Shown piece after piece: positions 12,537 through 25,165 of a DNA stretch of 64,000 nt. Where the stretch lies: the NCBI RefSeq assembly GCF_007655135.1, contig NC_045131.1:24598001-24662000 (forward strand), read 5' to 3'. A model generated the notes under the pieces. That model was not told the origin of the DNA. It did no database searches and saw nothing but the letters and a program-made list of their open reading frames with translations. The stretch comes from Punica granatum (lineage: Eukaryota > Streptophyta > Magnoliopsida > Myrtales > Lythraceae). The translations under genes were made by a program, and so were the position numbers. How positions within the stretch are numbered: position 1 is the stretch's first letter; the number at the start of each line of letters is the position of its first letter.

Positions 12537-15500
12537 TTGATTAGTTTATAGTTGTAAATCCAAACTCGACCAAAATCCATATCCCACATATTTTGGATCC
12601 TTGGAGTTTTATTCTGAACTTAGATTTTGATTTGAAGTTGTTAGCTCATCATTTCGGGTCCATTTCATGCTCTCGAGTGCCTAGTCGCGTGCACATCCTC
12701 GCACGCCTGCGCGCTCAGACGCCTGCGCACGCTACGCTCCGATTGATGCTCCAACGCACGCCTGTGCTCCTGCGCGCTCGCCCACATCCCGCGTGCTCCT
12801 GGCTCCCAAACGCCCTAGCACGCATGCCAGCGCGCACTTCTGTGCACATCTGCCTCCCAACTGCGTGCTCGAGCGCCCCAACCGCGCTCTCCAACACCCC
12901 GTATGCCCGTGCTTGCTCACTCGAGCACCTGTCCGAGAGTCCAGCTGAGTCACCCAACTGTCCAGCCCTTCTTCGACTCTTTCCTCGTATCCCGAGGCTA
13001 GGTATAACATTCCCGACTTAAAGAAACGAGGATTTTTACATTTTTTTTTGCATGTTTATGGATGAATAATGTGTATTAAGTTAGATTTATTAGCAAGCTT
13101 ACGTTTTATGCATTTCTATGTTATATTATGCATGTTTATCATCGTGTGACGTGTTAGCATATCGAGAAATGTTTGAATCGCAGTCAAGAAGATCATTCCT
13201 ACCCGAAAAAATCAAAAGAGCTCTCCAGTTTACCTCCAAGCCAGGTGACCAAATGCTATTTTGGTCTTTTCGAGCTAGGGGTGGTCTTCTTGTCGCGATT
13301 CAAGTTGGTTCTTGATTTTTTTTTAATGTTTTCTAGCATCCATGAATTCAGTATCGTTTATCGATTTCATAAATAACATATTTGTGCATGTTTGCATGTT
13401 TAAACGTGTTACCCTAATCATGGCGATACCAACTTTGTTAAATACGTGCTATTTATTGTGTTTGCTGTTGGAACATGTGAGAAACGACCGAAAACGGGAT
13501 GAGGAAACTCCATGAGACCCGACTTGGGTCAAGGGATCTCTCGGCCTTCCTTTAGGGAAAGAGGCCGAGAGCCTCTTGAGCCATTTTGGGTCACATGTAG
13601 TTTCCTTAGCCCGGGCTAAGTCCGTTTCTTGGATTTTGTGTAATTGCATTCTCAATATCATCACAAAATCTCGCATTAAAAGTCCTTTTAAAATGTTGTT
13701 TTCCCAACAAAATGTATGGATTCATGTATCGATTACTCTTTCGGAGCCATTTGGGTTATGAGGGTATTTTGGTCATTTTGACCAAATTATCCTCGACCTT
13801 TCTGGACTCCATCTTAGTCGCTGTATCATGAATCGTTTTCATTAAATTAAGCTTTTTGGGTATTCAGAATCCATTCATTGGATCAATTCATGATCTGTCT
13901 GATTGTTTGTAACCTGCACATTTACTGCATTCGGCAATAATTCATAAGTTGTAATCCCACCAACGAGTTAATCGGGATGTTCACACGATTAAATCCACCT
14001 GGCATTAATAATCTTGCATGAATTGGCCATTAACTGATAACTTGCATCGACAAGTTGTCAAATGACATTAGTGCCCTTTCAAAACTTGTATATTTCAAAA
14101 CCCGAAAAACGTGGTCCGATGTTGCACAGACGTCTAGAAAGGACTTGTATATCTCGACTTGAGTTTCTACCTGATTTCAGTTAATTTAGGTCAGGATACA
14201 AAAGATTTTTCTAGATCACTTCCAGTCAAATTGATCGGTTCTTTGGCTTTTTCGGGGTTCTTGCACAACCCTGAAAGATCTAGGGAATTGGTCGACACCG
14301 ACTACAGGTCGAGGTGCCCGCATCACGTTGTTTCCCTTTTCTGAAAACAATTTTCAACTCAAGGGCAAAATCGTTATTTTGCAATTTAGCGACAAATCCC
14401 TAGGGTTAATTTGACAGAAATACAACGGTATTAGGATAGGAACGGGTTACCAGTTCAGGCGCAAGTTCATCTGCACAACCTTTTCTTATCTAACTGATGA
14501 GTTTCTGTCATTCTAGCTTAGTTTCAGGTATTTAGTCGGGTATTCTGGATCAAAACACAATTACCTGACTAAACATGCATTCGATCTAAGCACACATGGA
14601 CAGTAGTGGATTAGGGCATTAGGTTCTAGGCTTTTTGGACAAAACGCATGTTTTGTAATAATCTGTAAGCATTACAGTGTCGCAATACAGAACAACTTTA
14701 AAAGCAAACACACAAAGGATTTGACGACAGACGTCATGTCTGTCAGGTCCTTGAAACAAAGATGAATGCAAAATGTTTTGCGCACGTTTGTTTGCTTAGC
14801 ATAGGTCATTTGTATGCCCAAAATACCCCAGTTAATAACTTGTTAACCAACATACACTTGGCAATAACAAATATCTTGTTTGCAATTTGCATGTTGTTTG
14901 TTACTTTTCTACTCATGTTTGTCCATGCAGGTCGAGCCCGACTCATAGGACGCATTGCACTCGGGTCCAACGCTTTGATTATCGATCACGGGGTCCAACG
15001 CCCCATTCACTGAGAGCGCATTTGAATTTCAGTTTTTCGATTTTTTTCCTTAAACTCACAGCGAGTTGGAACGGAATAATAACCGAACGTAAATTGACTG
15101 GGATTCAAGCATTTGTAATTTGTAATTTGTTGTATTATTTTGAGAGTATTGCGAGGACTTTACTTTGTACATACATTTCCTGTAAGAATCTCGATCGGTG
15201 AGCGAACGGTCCGAGAGTCGAACCAATCGAATCGGTCTAATGCTTGCTCAGACAAGAGTAATCCCAAGATCTCGCGGTTTCGGCTCACGCAGGAATTCAA
15301 CCATCATGGTTTGATGAACTGTAGCGCGAAGATAGTGAACCGATTCCCCGACACACGAGCCTACTTCTCTCTCTACTTCTCAACAGACATTGTTTAGTTC
15401 ATCGAATTTTCGATGTTAAAACGTGTAAGCTGAGTGCAACTTAATTCATGCGGTAAATAAAACAGCAAACCTAGCAAGCTAGAGTACCAAAAGGGCGTGC

Positions 15501-15753
15501 GAGATATAAGCCCGCACGTAACGTGAACCCCTGAACTCGGACTTCTCGGTTCCACAATAATCAATGCCTTAGCAAAACTAGGTGTATTATTTACCCCTAG
15601 ACCCGGGCAACTTACCGGCCCTTGACCTTCAAGTCGTAAACAGGTAAGTCGCGACTCCTTCTCGCGCGTCTCCCGGGAAGGTGTACACTCCCAAGCAGCG
15701 CGATTCGATCGGGCGCATGCGGGCCCAAACGAGAGCACATTTGGGTCCGTACA
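12537..15753 (+). mobile_element. Truncated LTR of family B (B3), 5' part missing
   Basis: From about 12550 this stretch follows the same order of motifs as the solo LTR at 37065-41588: a CATATCCCAC...TTTTGGA...GGAGTT segment, the GC-rich variable block (about 12690-12950), and a 3' tail with AGAGTACCAAAAGGGCGTGC and the LTR end GGGTCCGTACA at 15753. It is clearly more diverged from B1 and B2 than they are from each other, so it is an older copy or a subfamily. Roughly the first 1.8 kb of the LTR is absent. Open frames here have no family features. Confidence 0.75.
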
Positions 15754-18200
15754 CCATGTGAAGATTGGAATGGTCCAACTTGCGTTCCATTACGTCGACG
15801 AACAGGTAAAATAGCCCGTCCGATATTACACGAAAAAGGAAATTGAAAAGTATTCTAGGCTAATATCTAAGGCTACCAAATACATCAATTAGCAAATATA
15901 CTGGTTTCCCTAATATACAATTACACAATCTGGAATATCCATAATAATCATCACCATCTTCTACTTCTCCATCTCCTTTTCTTGCGGCCCTCACATCATC
16001 ACCACTGTCACCATCTTCATCTCTTCCATTCTCACCATCACAACCAACTCCGTCACGATTCTGAATTTCCTTTCATTTTTCCCACAACAGAAGCCTCCCC
16101 ACCTCTCTCACGCTACTACCCTTCTCGGTTCCTACTCCTGAAGTTGTTGTTCTCATTTCCATCTCTTGTTCTTGTTGTTGGTTCAGCTGCTCTTGCCTCG
16201 AGCTCCCCGAGCTCCTTGCCGTGTTGCTATGTGATACCCAGTGCAACTCTGGTGTTGTTGTGCCCTTATTCATGAAGTTACTGCTGTTACAGCTTCATCG
16301 AGCTCCATGAGCTTCTAGTTGTTGCCCGCTCTTCTTCCCTTGAGTTGCAGCTATGTTGTCCACGCCTATCTTCTGTCCCATGATGTATCTACCGCCCTAT
16401 GTTCTGTTGCCCGACCCGTCCTAAGTTGCTACAATGTGCAGCTTTGTTCCTTGAACTACTCTAGTAGCCATTGTTGTTGCTTGGCCCATCCTTGAGCTCT
16501 TCGAGCCCCTAGAGCTCAACAGCTATTGCCTCTTACCTCCTCACTTGATACGACTGCTACTAAGCTTTTGTCCCATTGGGGCTACTCGAGTCGTTGTTTG
16601 CTATTGCGCCCTAACGTTGCTGCTTTTTGCTTCCACCCGAGCTGTAGCTGCTAACCACTGACACACCTGCTTGCTTCCTTTGCTTCCCGAGGTGTTGCTG
16701 CTACTTTTCGAGCCTCTTCCAAGGTCCATGATACTGCTTAAGATGCCTTTCTTTGCAGCTCACTAAGTCATCGCTGCCACTGCTACTCTCTTCATTTTCC
16801 CTTACAGGTTGTTACACTGCTATCGCTTTGCTCATTGCAACTTCCTAATGTTACTGCTATATCTTCGTCACTACCGTGGTGTCCTTGGGCAGCCCATAAT
16901 GAGTTCCTTTTGAGGGACAACTCGAAGCTTCACGTGGCTCATCTCAACATTAGCTTGGGAGAGGTATAACTTTTAGAACTTAGTGGCACGTGTAGGGTTC
17001 TCTTTTTTGGTTGCTTCAATGCTTGCATGATTGATGATGTCGTGAAATGAATTTTGATCGAAAAGAAGTACAAACCAGCTTAATGAGCAAGTTCACATTC
17101 TTAAAATATGCACGTTGTGATACAAACCGACTTGAACACGAACTTGATATTTTAAAGAGATTGGACCTAAAATCGATTGTTTGAAATGAGAACGAGCCCG
17201 TACGAATTGAATTTCATGGTGACTCGGTCTTAAGGAATGAAATTGACTAAAAACTTTGAATTGGCTTAATTGATTCACTTGAACTTAGAATTGATAAATT
17301 AAATGTTGATGTGACTTTGTATTCCCATGATTCGTGTATTTTGAAGTGTTCCTTATCATTTTAATTAACCATGTAAAGTCAATTTTAAAAACGGATTTAA
17401 TTTCGGGAAAATAGGGAGTTAGATTTCTCATTGAACGACCCATCAATGGTCGGCTCGAAATTCGCAAACTAAAGCGTTCGACAATCCACTTAATTTAATC
17501 TATCCCACATGCATAGTAATTAGGGAGTTCCACTCATCTAATTAATCCACTCGATATTTAAATAAATTTCACAAACCGACTAATAAATTGTAATCGAGTC
17601 GATAAATCACGAATCGGTAATCATGTCCTTTTGAAAACCCACAATTGTTAATAAAACACTGAGACATGTGGTCCGCATAGTATGGACATCTAGGAAGAAC
17701 TCGCGTGTTCTGACTCAAGTTTGGGCTTGATTTGAGGCTGCTCGAGTCGAAATATGGGAGTTCTTTTTAGATCACTTCTGCGGGGAGCGACTAGTCGCTT
17801 GGCTCCCTTAGGTTCCACAGATCCTGGCAGGTCCAAGGGATCGGTTGACATCGGCTCCTGACCTTGACGGTCCGTCTCACACATTCTAGTTTTCTTTTTA
17901 TACAAACACATTTTTTCGACTTAAGGGCATGGCTATCAATATATGATTTACCGACAAACCTAGGGTTAGAGTGATCGAAACACTCCGAGCCATGGATAAA
18001 GACGGGCAGCCCATGGAGGCGTAAGTCTTATCTGCATCGCCTTCTTTATCCGACCGAAGTATTTCTGTCATTCTAACATAGATTCGGACGTTTAGGAAAG
18101 TGGATTAGAGAGCCAAGTAGGGAAGGCCCGTGAAAGGTTGTTTGGTCCTTTATAGGACATGACAGAAACCTTGGCACCCCGTGGTGTTTCGCATTCCCAC
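15754..18200 (+). mobile_element. Older LTR remnant related to families A and B (A-prime), interrupted by element A
   Basis: Segments resemble the long LTRs: ACTTAGTGGCACGTGTAGGG (about 16979) matches ACTTAGTAGCATGCATAGGG in the left LTR, the 17400-17520 stretch matches the 'cccatcaatggtcgg...aaactaaagcgttcg' part, and 18000-18070 matches family B sequence near 14440. The first kilobase (16000-16900) is a low-complexity CT/GT-rich region like the leader of the A LTR. It stops abruptly where element A begins at 18201. Its tail is probably the stretch at 41930-42664. The left boundary at 15754 is only the end of B3, not a proven LTR start. Confidence 0.55.
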
Positions 18201-21200
18201 TGTCAGCACTCCATTTTGGTCCTTCGGTTCTAAGACAGGACATCAACAAGGCTCTCTACTAGGACTCCAGAGCTTTAACAAAAAATGGCGAGGGTAACCT
18301 ATGAAATTTTGCGGCACACACCCTTGATCCCGAAGAGTAAGGCACGAATTATCAATATTCGAACCGAAGGCAGTGGACAAAGGGAAAATCACGTCTTTGT
18401 ATCATTTTCTTCGTGGATCGTAGAATCAAGTTCGATATTTTTAGATCAAGGTTTGGTGAGTCGGGGACATTTCAATGCAAAAATCATGTCGAGAGCCCAT
18501 TCGAGCAAAAAGATAAAATTCATGGGAGTTGGGGCGCCCAAACAGTGAATACAACAGCTCAAGCATGGGATTCAACGCATCATATCACGGTCAATCCTGA
18601 ACCTAAAAGGGTGAATTCCATATGTTTGACCTAGGAAATCGAGTTAGGTTCAATTTGACGGGTCATTCATTCCAAGATTCAATACGGAGATAGCGTTATG
18701 AATTTTTGAGCGCACCATGCCCGAAACTGTTAAATCGAGACAGACTCTGCCAGTCGAGGGAGAAAATCCATAAAAAAAATTAATTCTTCGTATTTTCAAG
18801 CATGGCCAACGTTATTGAATTCCTAATTCATTGAAGATTCAGAAAAAAAAGGAGATGTTTTCGGCTAGATTAGTACGGAATCGAATATATTCTAACAGAT
18901 TAGAACCAAATCTCCCGGTTCGGGCCAGCTGTCGAAGAAAAATTGTTTCGGGCACTTCCCGAGGTCAAACGATCTTTAAATTTTACGAGGATGTGCCCAA
19001 CTCATGTAGGGATCAAGGAAAAATATCACATAGACCGAAAGGTTCATGAGCAATTCAGGAAAATTCTGGATGTTTAGGTCATCCCATGGACCACTAGTCA
19101 TAGCTCTGCCAGTTCCTGCCCTTCCCCCCCCCATTTCCTTTTCTTATGCTTCATCTCTTTTCTTTTCTTGGTTTTCGGTTGGTCCAAATGAGGAAACCTC
19201 CAGCTCACTCTCCTCTTCTTCCTGAACCTCAAAAACCCGAAAAAAAAAACCCTAAGAACTCCCTCTCCGAAAAACCCCTAACGCTCCTCCCTAAAAAATC
19301 CCTAGCTGCCGAACATCACTCTCTGTCTCCTTCCCAGCTGGCTGACACTCCCGAAAAAAAAAACTCTCAGCTCTTTCACGATCCCTCAACTCCCTCAGCT
19401 GAAACTGGCCTCCCTCTGGCCCTCTCAACTGGACCTTGGCCGTAGTTTGAGTTCTCTCTCGGACTCCCTCTTTTCCTCACGTTTTCTCTCAGCTCAGGTG
19501 GCTCCCTGAGAACACGAAACAACAACTCACGCCACCATCACTTCTCCATGAACGCCATCCCCCGTTGCTCCTCGGCTTCAAGCATCCATCCATTCTCCAT
19601 TTCTTCTTGGTGCTGGAAGCATCGATGACCTGAGATGACGACGGTTTCATTTTAGCCCCAGCCTCTCGGCATGTTGAGGATTTTTAGTCCATCGCGACAC
19701 CATCTCTGCAGCGGCTCTTCTCCTTGACGTTCCTTAAGCAAATTTCCCTCCTCTGGGAACTCGATTTTGCAGCCTCGTCCTCCACCGTGCTCCGCCATCA
19801 AGCTCGAACATCTCACCTATGAGCTCTTCCTCTTTCCGTCGAAGCCCAGGCCAGCACCATCAGCTCCGATGTCGCCTCCACGGTGATTTTGAGTTTCCTC
19901 CTCAGCTCACGCGTGAGCTTTAGCTCGCAACTCCCCAAGCTAAGCTAAGCTAAGTCTCGATCTCTCTCTCTTTGCCTCTCGTTCTCTGTACAATACGTGG
20001 CCACCTCCTGCTGTGCTGTCATTTTTTTGTCCTTCCTTTTGCAGATTTGAGTACCCACGAGCTTAGCCTTGAGCCCCTGAGCAGCATCTCCAGAGCCCAT
20101 TTGCGAGCCAAAATGGTGAGGTTTGGTGAGATTCTTCTCCCCGAGCTTGGATGTTTGTCATTAAGCTGAGTCGTGTAGCAATTATCGGCCGCCTAAAGAA
20201 TGTTTTGCTCAATCTTTCTGGTTTGAAGTCTATGTTAAGCTGTAGTTTGTTTTCTTTGGTGATTCTGTGGAGATTTGCTCGATTCTAAAATCTCGAATTC
20301 ACATCTTAGGCGGTGACTGAATCATATTACAGTTCTTTGATAATTTCGAGCTTGTTTGGCATGATTTCGTTGACTTTAAACCGAGCTTACTATATGGGCT
20401 GATATGCATGTTATTCCTTTAACTGATTTGGGCATGTTTAGCTCGACTTTGACAATTTATTGACGAGCTTTTGTAATCGGCTGAAATGCTTGGTGTTTGT
20501 TCGACCGATTTGGAATAGTTTCGTCATGATCTTGTGGGCTTAATGCTATATCTAAATGCATGGCTGAATTGCGATGATGACGGAGATTGAGATTTGCCTG
20601 ATGTTGAGGGAGAATGGTTTGCTTGATGTTTGACTTAGGGGACCATTACATTCTGGTCAAGACCATTTAGGTTGCTTAAAGGACCGTTTTGTCTCTCTTT
20701 ATATCATGTTATAAGTCTTTCTCACGTCTAGACACCTTAGGGCCGCTTCCCATTACATCTTGCATCATCTTGGCCTTTTTGATGTCAATGTACGACATTT
20801 ATTTCAGCCTTGGATAGATATGATATTGAATCTTTGAGGCCTGTTTTGATCACATATGAGGAGTAAGAAAGATGTTTCAACGTTTAGGCCCATATAACTT
20901 ACTCTTTCTCACGCCGATGGTGAAATGAGGATGATAAAATGCATGATAAAGCATGAGAAGACTTAATCGATTCGTGAATGACACGTGAAGCGAGTGTCGA
21001 TCTGGTGCTTGATTTGCCCCTTTTGTTGGTTCTAGTCATCTAGAATCATCATTTCCTACCTCGTCCCGTCTCCTCGTTTCCTTTTCGTTTTCTTGCATAT
21101 CATGGGAGGAGAAGAAAGGTGGAAAGACAACAAGATAGATGGACGACCCCAATGTGGCTACAAAACGACATGGAGACTTACCTAGGCTTAGGTTGAGTTC

Positions 21201-23365
21201 CGACTTGAAGGACACCTCGGTCCGCGGTAGTCAAGGGTCCTCCAAGCTAATCGATTCTACGAACCTCCTAGGATAAGGTACGGAATCTCGAACTTAGTAG
21301 CATGCATAGGGTCTCGTTTGGATGGTCATAATGTGAAATGAACGTTTGTGGACCGTGTCGATGAGCGGGATTATTCCAAACCTGGTTTTTAAAAGTTTTC
21401 TATCTATTTCAGTTCAGTCCCTGTGACATTTTCCCTCTTTTCATATCAGTCCTGAACTTAAAAAAAATAATTTCAATCAAGTCCAGGGCCATTTTAACAC
21501 CTTCAATTCAGCCACATAATTTTCAGGTCATTCAAATCAGTCCAAAGAACTTTTAATTCGTTTCAGTCAAGTCCCTGTGACACTTTTTCACTATTTTCCA
21601 GATTAGTCCCAACTTTAAAGTCTGTTTCAATCAGGTCCCAGGCCATTTTCTAATTCCCATTCAGCCACATAACTTTTCCAGACGTTCCAAATTAGTCCAG
21701 GAAACTTTTCAAGCTGTCTCAAATCAGTCCCCGAGATTTTTAGCCGAATTTCCAAATCAGTCTCTATTCTTTCAAAATTATTTTTAATTCGATCGTTGAG
21801 CAATTTATGAAATGTGCGTTATGACCGTGGGTGATAGAAGATCGTATGCGACCGTGTTCTATTTTATTGTGATAGTTTTGTCCTTATCCGTGTGCTCGGA
21901 ATGTTTGAATGTATCTTTGATCAAAACCTCACATGAATCAGTTTAATCACGTAAAGTTTATTAAAATTGGATTTAACCCCAAGACGGTCGGAAATTAGAG
22001 TTTATCGGGCGGCCCACTAATGGCCATTCCGACGGATCGAAATCCGTAAACTAAAGCATTCGGCAAATTTTTAATTGACTTAAAATTCAACATATGGGAC
22101 GATCGGGACAGTAAACTTGGCTAAATTAAATCACTTCACTCCTTTAAATGAATTGCATGAACCGATTAATAATTTGTAATCGCGTCGACAGTTCAAAATC
22201 TGTTAGCTATACCCTTTTAAAAATTCACAATTTCAAAAGCACCGAGATACATATTTTCCATGCATAAACATATTTTCCGGTTCAAGGGCATGATTGTCGG
22301 TTCTTGTCCCGCCGTCACCCTAGTGTAGTTTTGTGCTTAGAATGGGTCAAAACACGGGAAAACATATTAATCACAAACTCGACTTAATTAAACATCGGTA
22401 AATAGTCGAGCAAAGGTTTAGGTTTTGGGTTTCAAGCAAAAACACTCTTGTCATAATCTGTAAAGTCACATTGTGATGATACAGAATAATTTAAAAATAA
22501 CCGACGCATTTGAGATTTGATCACAGACTCCATGTTTGTCGGGTCCATAAAAATAACACCGAATGCTACATGCCTTCTCTATCACCGTGCTTGTTTGCTT
22601 TAGGGTAGGATTTGCATGCCAAGATACCCCGGTTAATAATCAGTTAATTCACGTAAATTCGGCAATAACAAAATCCCATTGTTTGTTTATTTGTGCTTAC
22701 TTGTTACATTCTCGCACTTGTTTGTTATACGGGTCAAGCCCGATCCTTAGGATACGATTTACACGGGTCCAACGCCTCTAACCGTTGATCACGGGAACCA
22801 ATTTCCCCATACACCGAGTGCGCACCTTAATTTAATTTTCAGTCTTTTCAAAACCACACGGTGAGCACGAGTGGAATAATGATCGAACGCGAACTAATCT
22901 GGATTCAATCATTGTAATTTTTATTTTTATTTATTTGAGAGAACAATGTAAGGGCTTATGTTGTACGTTTATTTATGTAAGAATCCGGTTAGAGAGTTTC
23001 TTCGAATTTACGGTGTCAAAACGGGCGAGTCAAGTGCAACCCTAGATCATGCAGTACATAAATAAAATGGCAAGCCTAGCAAGGTAGAGTACCAAAAGGG
23101 CGTGTGGGATATAGGCCCACACGTAATAGAACCCTTGAATTTAGAATTTCTGATTCCATACAGACCATTGCCTTAGCATACTAGGTGTATCCCGTACCCC
23201 TAGACTCGGGCAACTCACTAGCCCTCGACCTTCTAGTCGTAAACAGGTAGTGGCGATTCCTTCTCACGTGCGTCCGTCGTTCGTCCCCGGAAAGGTGGAT
23301 ACTCTCAAGCCGTGCAATGGCGCACGCATGCGTGCCCCGACGAGATTAAAATTCGGGTGCGCACA
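18201..23365 (+). repeat. Left LTR of element A (5165 bp)
   Basis: It starts TGTCAGCACTCCATTTTGG and ends GGGTGCGCACA, the TG...CA form of LTRs, directly followed by a primer binding site. Its first 4.1 kb is matched closely and collinearly by 33046-37064, and 22320-22705 by 41589-41929. The two copies differ by scattered substitutions and by an indel of about 0.1 kb near 19000-19130, where the right copy is shorter next to a poly-C tract. A frame starting MRKPPAHSPLLPEPQKPEKK is open in both LTRs but has no recognisable domain and probably persists only because the LTRs are near-identical. The LTR contains the 153-bp repeat at 21411-21720. Confidence 0.9.
21411..21720. repeat. 153-bp degenerate tandem repeat in the A LTR
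   Basis: A block carrying, in order, CCCTGTGACA, CAGTCCTGAACTT, CAAGTCCAGGGCCATTTT, TTCAGCCACATAATTTT and AAATCAGTCC occurs twice in tandem (CTGTGAC at 21421 and 21574, period 153). Within each block the shorter phrase CAGTCC or AAGTCC recurs every 20-40 bp. The same arrangement is present in the right LTR at about 36100-36420. It continues as weaker AAATCAGTCC phrases to about 21770. Confidence 0.75.
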
Positions 23366-23367
23366 GC

Positions 23368-23387
23368 TTGGCGACTCCACTGGGGAC
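23368..23387 (+). promoter_or_regulatory. Primer binding site of element A
   Basis: TTGGCGACTCCACTGGGGAC lies two bases after the LTR end at 23365, where a minus-strand primer site belongs. The TGGCGACTC...TGGGGA form resembles the tRNA-Arg type site I recall for Ogre-like elements; the tRNA identity was not checked by alignment. Confidence 0.65.
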
Positions 23388-25165
23388 AGTTAGAGGGTTC
23401 GGGCTCGTTCCCGCTAGCTTTGCTTGCTTGTTTATTTACCGTTTCCTACAATTTTCCGCTTATCTACTTTACACACTTTTATTTATGCACTCGCATTGCA
23501 TATCATGATAGCTCTAGGTACCTATGGGTCGCGTTCCACGACCGGTAATAGGAGCATAGGTTAGATAGGGGTTTGAAGTAGGGGTACGGCGCGCAGTTCG
23601 ACTGCCGCTTAGGCCTTGAAAAGAATTCCGCTCGATTTCAAGGAATTCATGCCCTTGAGTCGGGAGCCTCCATCCTTAGATAGCACGGTCCCTATAGTAC
23701 CGAAACCATGCATTGTGCTAAGCCTCCATGCCATCCTCCAACCTGGCTTCGACGATCAGTCCATCGAGTCGGCCTGCGTGCCACTTGAGTCTTTTCTGTT
23801 TCAAGAGCGATGTACCTTATAATTTATACTAAGCCGTTGGCATTTACTTTCTTTGCACACATGCATCATATGTTTTACAAAATTAAGGTGTCATTCATAT
23901 TGATGAGTCCTAAGTTGGTCTTTCTTTCATCTTGGTAAGGGATGCTACGCTCGGCCTCTTGTTCGCGCTTCGACAAAGTCCGTCAACACGCGAAGATCCC
24001 ATTGAGCCTCCGCAAACCAAGACCGGCACACCTATCAAGACATCCCCCAATTCAGGCACAGCCACCATGGTCGACCTTACCAACAACGGGATCGATTACC
24101 TTCGCCGGAAAGCTGCTGAGAAAGATGAAGAACTCACCAACTAGCTGCAACCTAAGAAGAAACACCCTCAAACCCACACCGAGCTTCAGAGACGCGACCA
24201 AGGGTTGGCTCGAAAGAGCGTCTCCTTGGAGAGGTCTACGAAGAGGACCCGCGGAGGTCCGCATACATCCTAGGATAGATACCTCTATGAGGTCTCAGCC
24301 TAGAACCGATGCTTTCCGAAGCGACGCTCGCTCGTGCCTTGAGTGTGGTGGAAGATCAATTTAGGATTTGATTTTACAAAATTTGCATTGTATTTCGAAC
24401 CTTCTAAGTCAATATGAACGACAACATTAGCTTTTCAAAATTCACGCATCGCATGCCTTCCATTTAGTTATTATTTCTCATAGCAACTACCCCGCATTCC
24501 AGTACTACAAGCGAAACTAACCAATAGAGCGCCACCGCGAGACCGAGCGCGTCCCCCCATGTGACCAAGAGCGTTCCTTCGTCGTTTGAACACATTTTGT
24601 ACCCATGCACGCACCCTCAGTGCACTTCACACGTCCCTCAGTGCGTTCGCACGACGCCTACAAGGAAATAACCGACAAGAAGACAATTTGAACCTTGAAC
24701 GGCCACGATCAGGACAATGAACACTCCCTGCCCCGGCTCCTCAGACTTTCGACACCGAATCCTAACCCTCCCTTCACAAAGATCGCAACTAACTGCCCCA
24801 ACAGACGAAACATGGCCCACCCCACCTGCCGTGAAAGTCATTTGCATGGTTGCACCTCCAACCGAAGGATGGTTTCGACCCGCCCTCCACTGTGGCAACC
24901 AATTGGCCACCGGGGCAACACGTTCCCCTTTCTTAATCTACCGTTTTGCTCCCCTTCTATTTTATTTTAATGCATTCCCAAATGGGCTCTTGGCACGAGC
25001 GAACCCTTCAAGGGACACTAGGACAGTCTCGAAAGACGTCCCATCGATTCTGTTGGGCCCGTTCGACTTGCTTGTCCTTGTGGGACCCTGCTCCTCGAGC
25101 TTTCCCTAGGACAGCTGCGCATACCTACCCGCACCCGGGGAAGTATATACTTATGCGGCCCTAAC
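23388..25165 (+). other. Element A internal region, left part; possible gag relic
   Basis: No intact gene. Short frames around 23932-24364 encode charged, coil-prone stretches (for example DYLRRKAAEKDEEL near 24091-24132) that could be the decayed start of a gag gene, but there is no CCHC zinc knuckle or other proof. The frame is broken by several stops (for instance after EELTN at 24144). The remainder to 25165 is GC-richer than the flanking spacer and non-coding. Confidence 0.4.

Noticed and set aside
12593..13021. 142-codon frame in a GC-rich stretch with overlapping antisense frames
   Set aside because: It corresponds to the variable GC-rich block of family B LTRs; low-complexity composition makes long chance frames on both strands.
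19146..19445. Proline-rich frame starting near MRKPPAHSPLLPEP, present in both A LTRs
   Set aside because: Conservation is explained by LTR identity; no domain, and the frame differs in length between the two LTRs.
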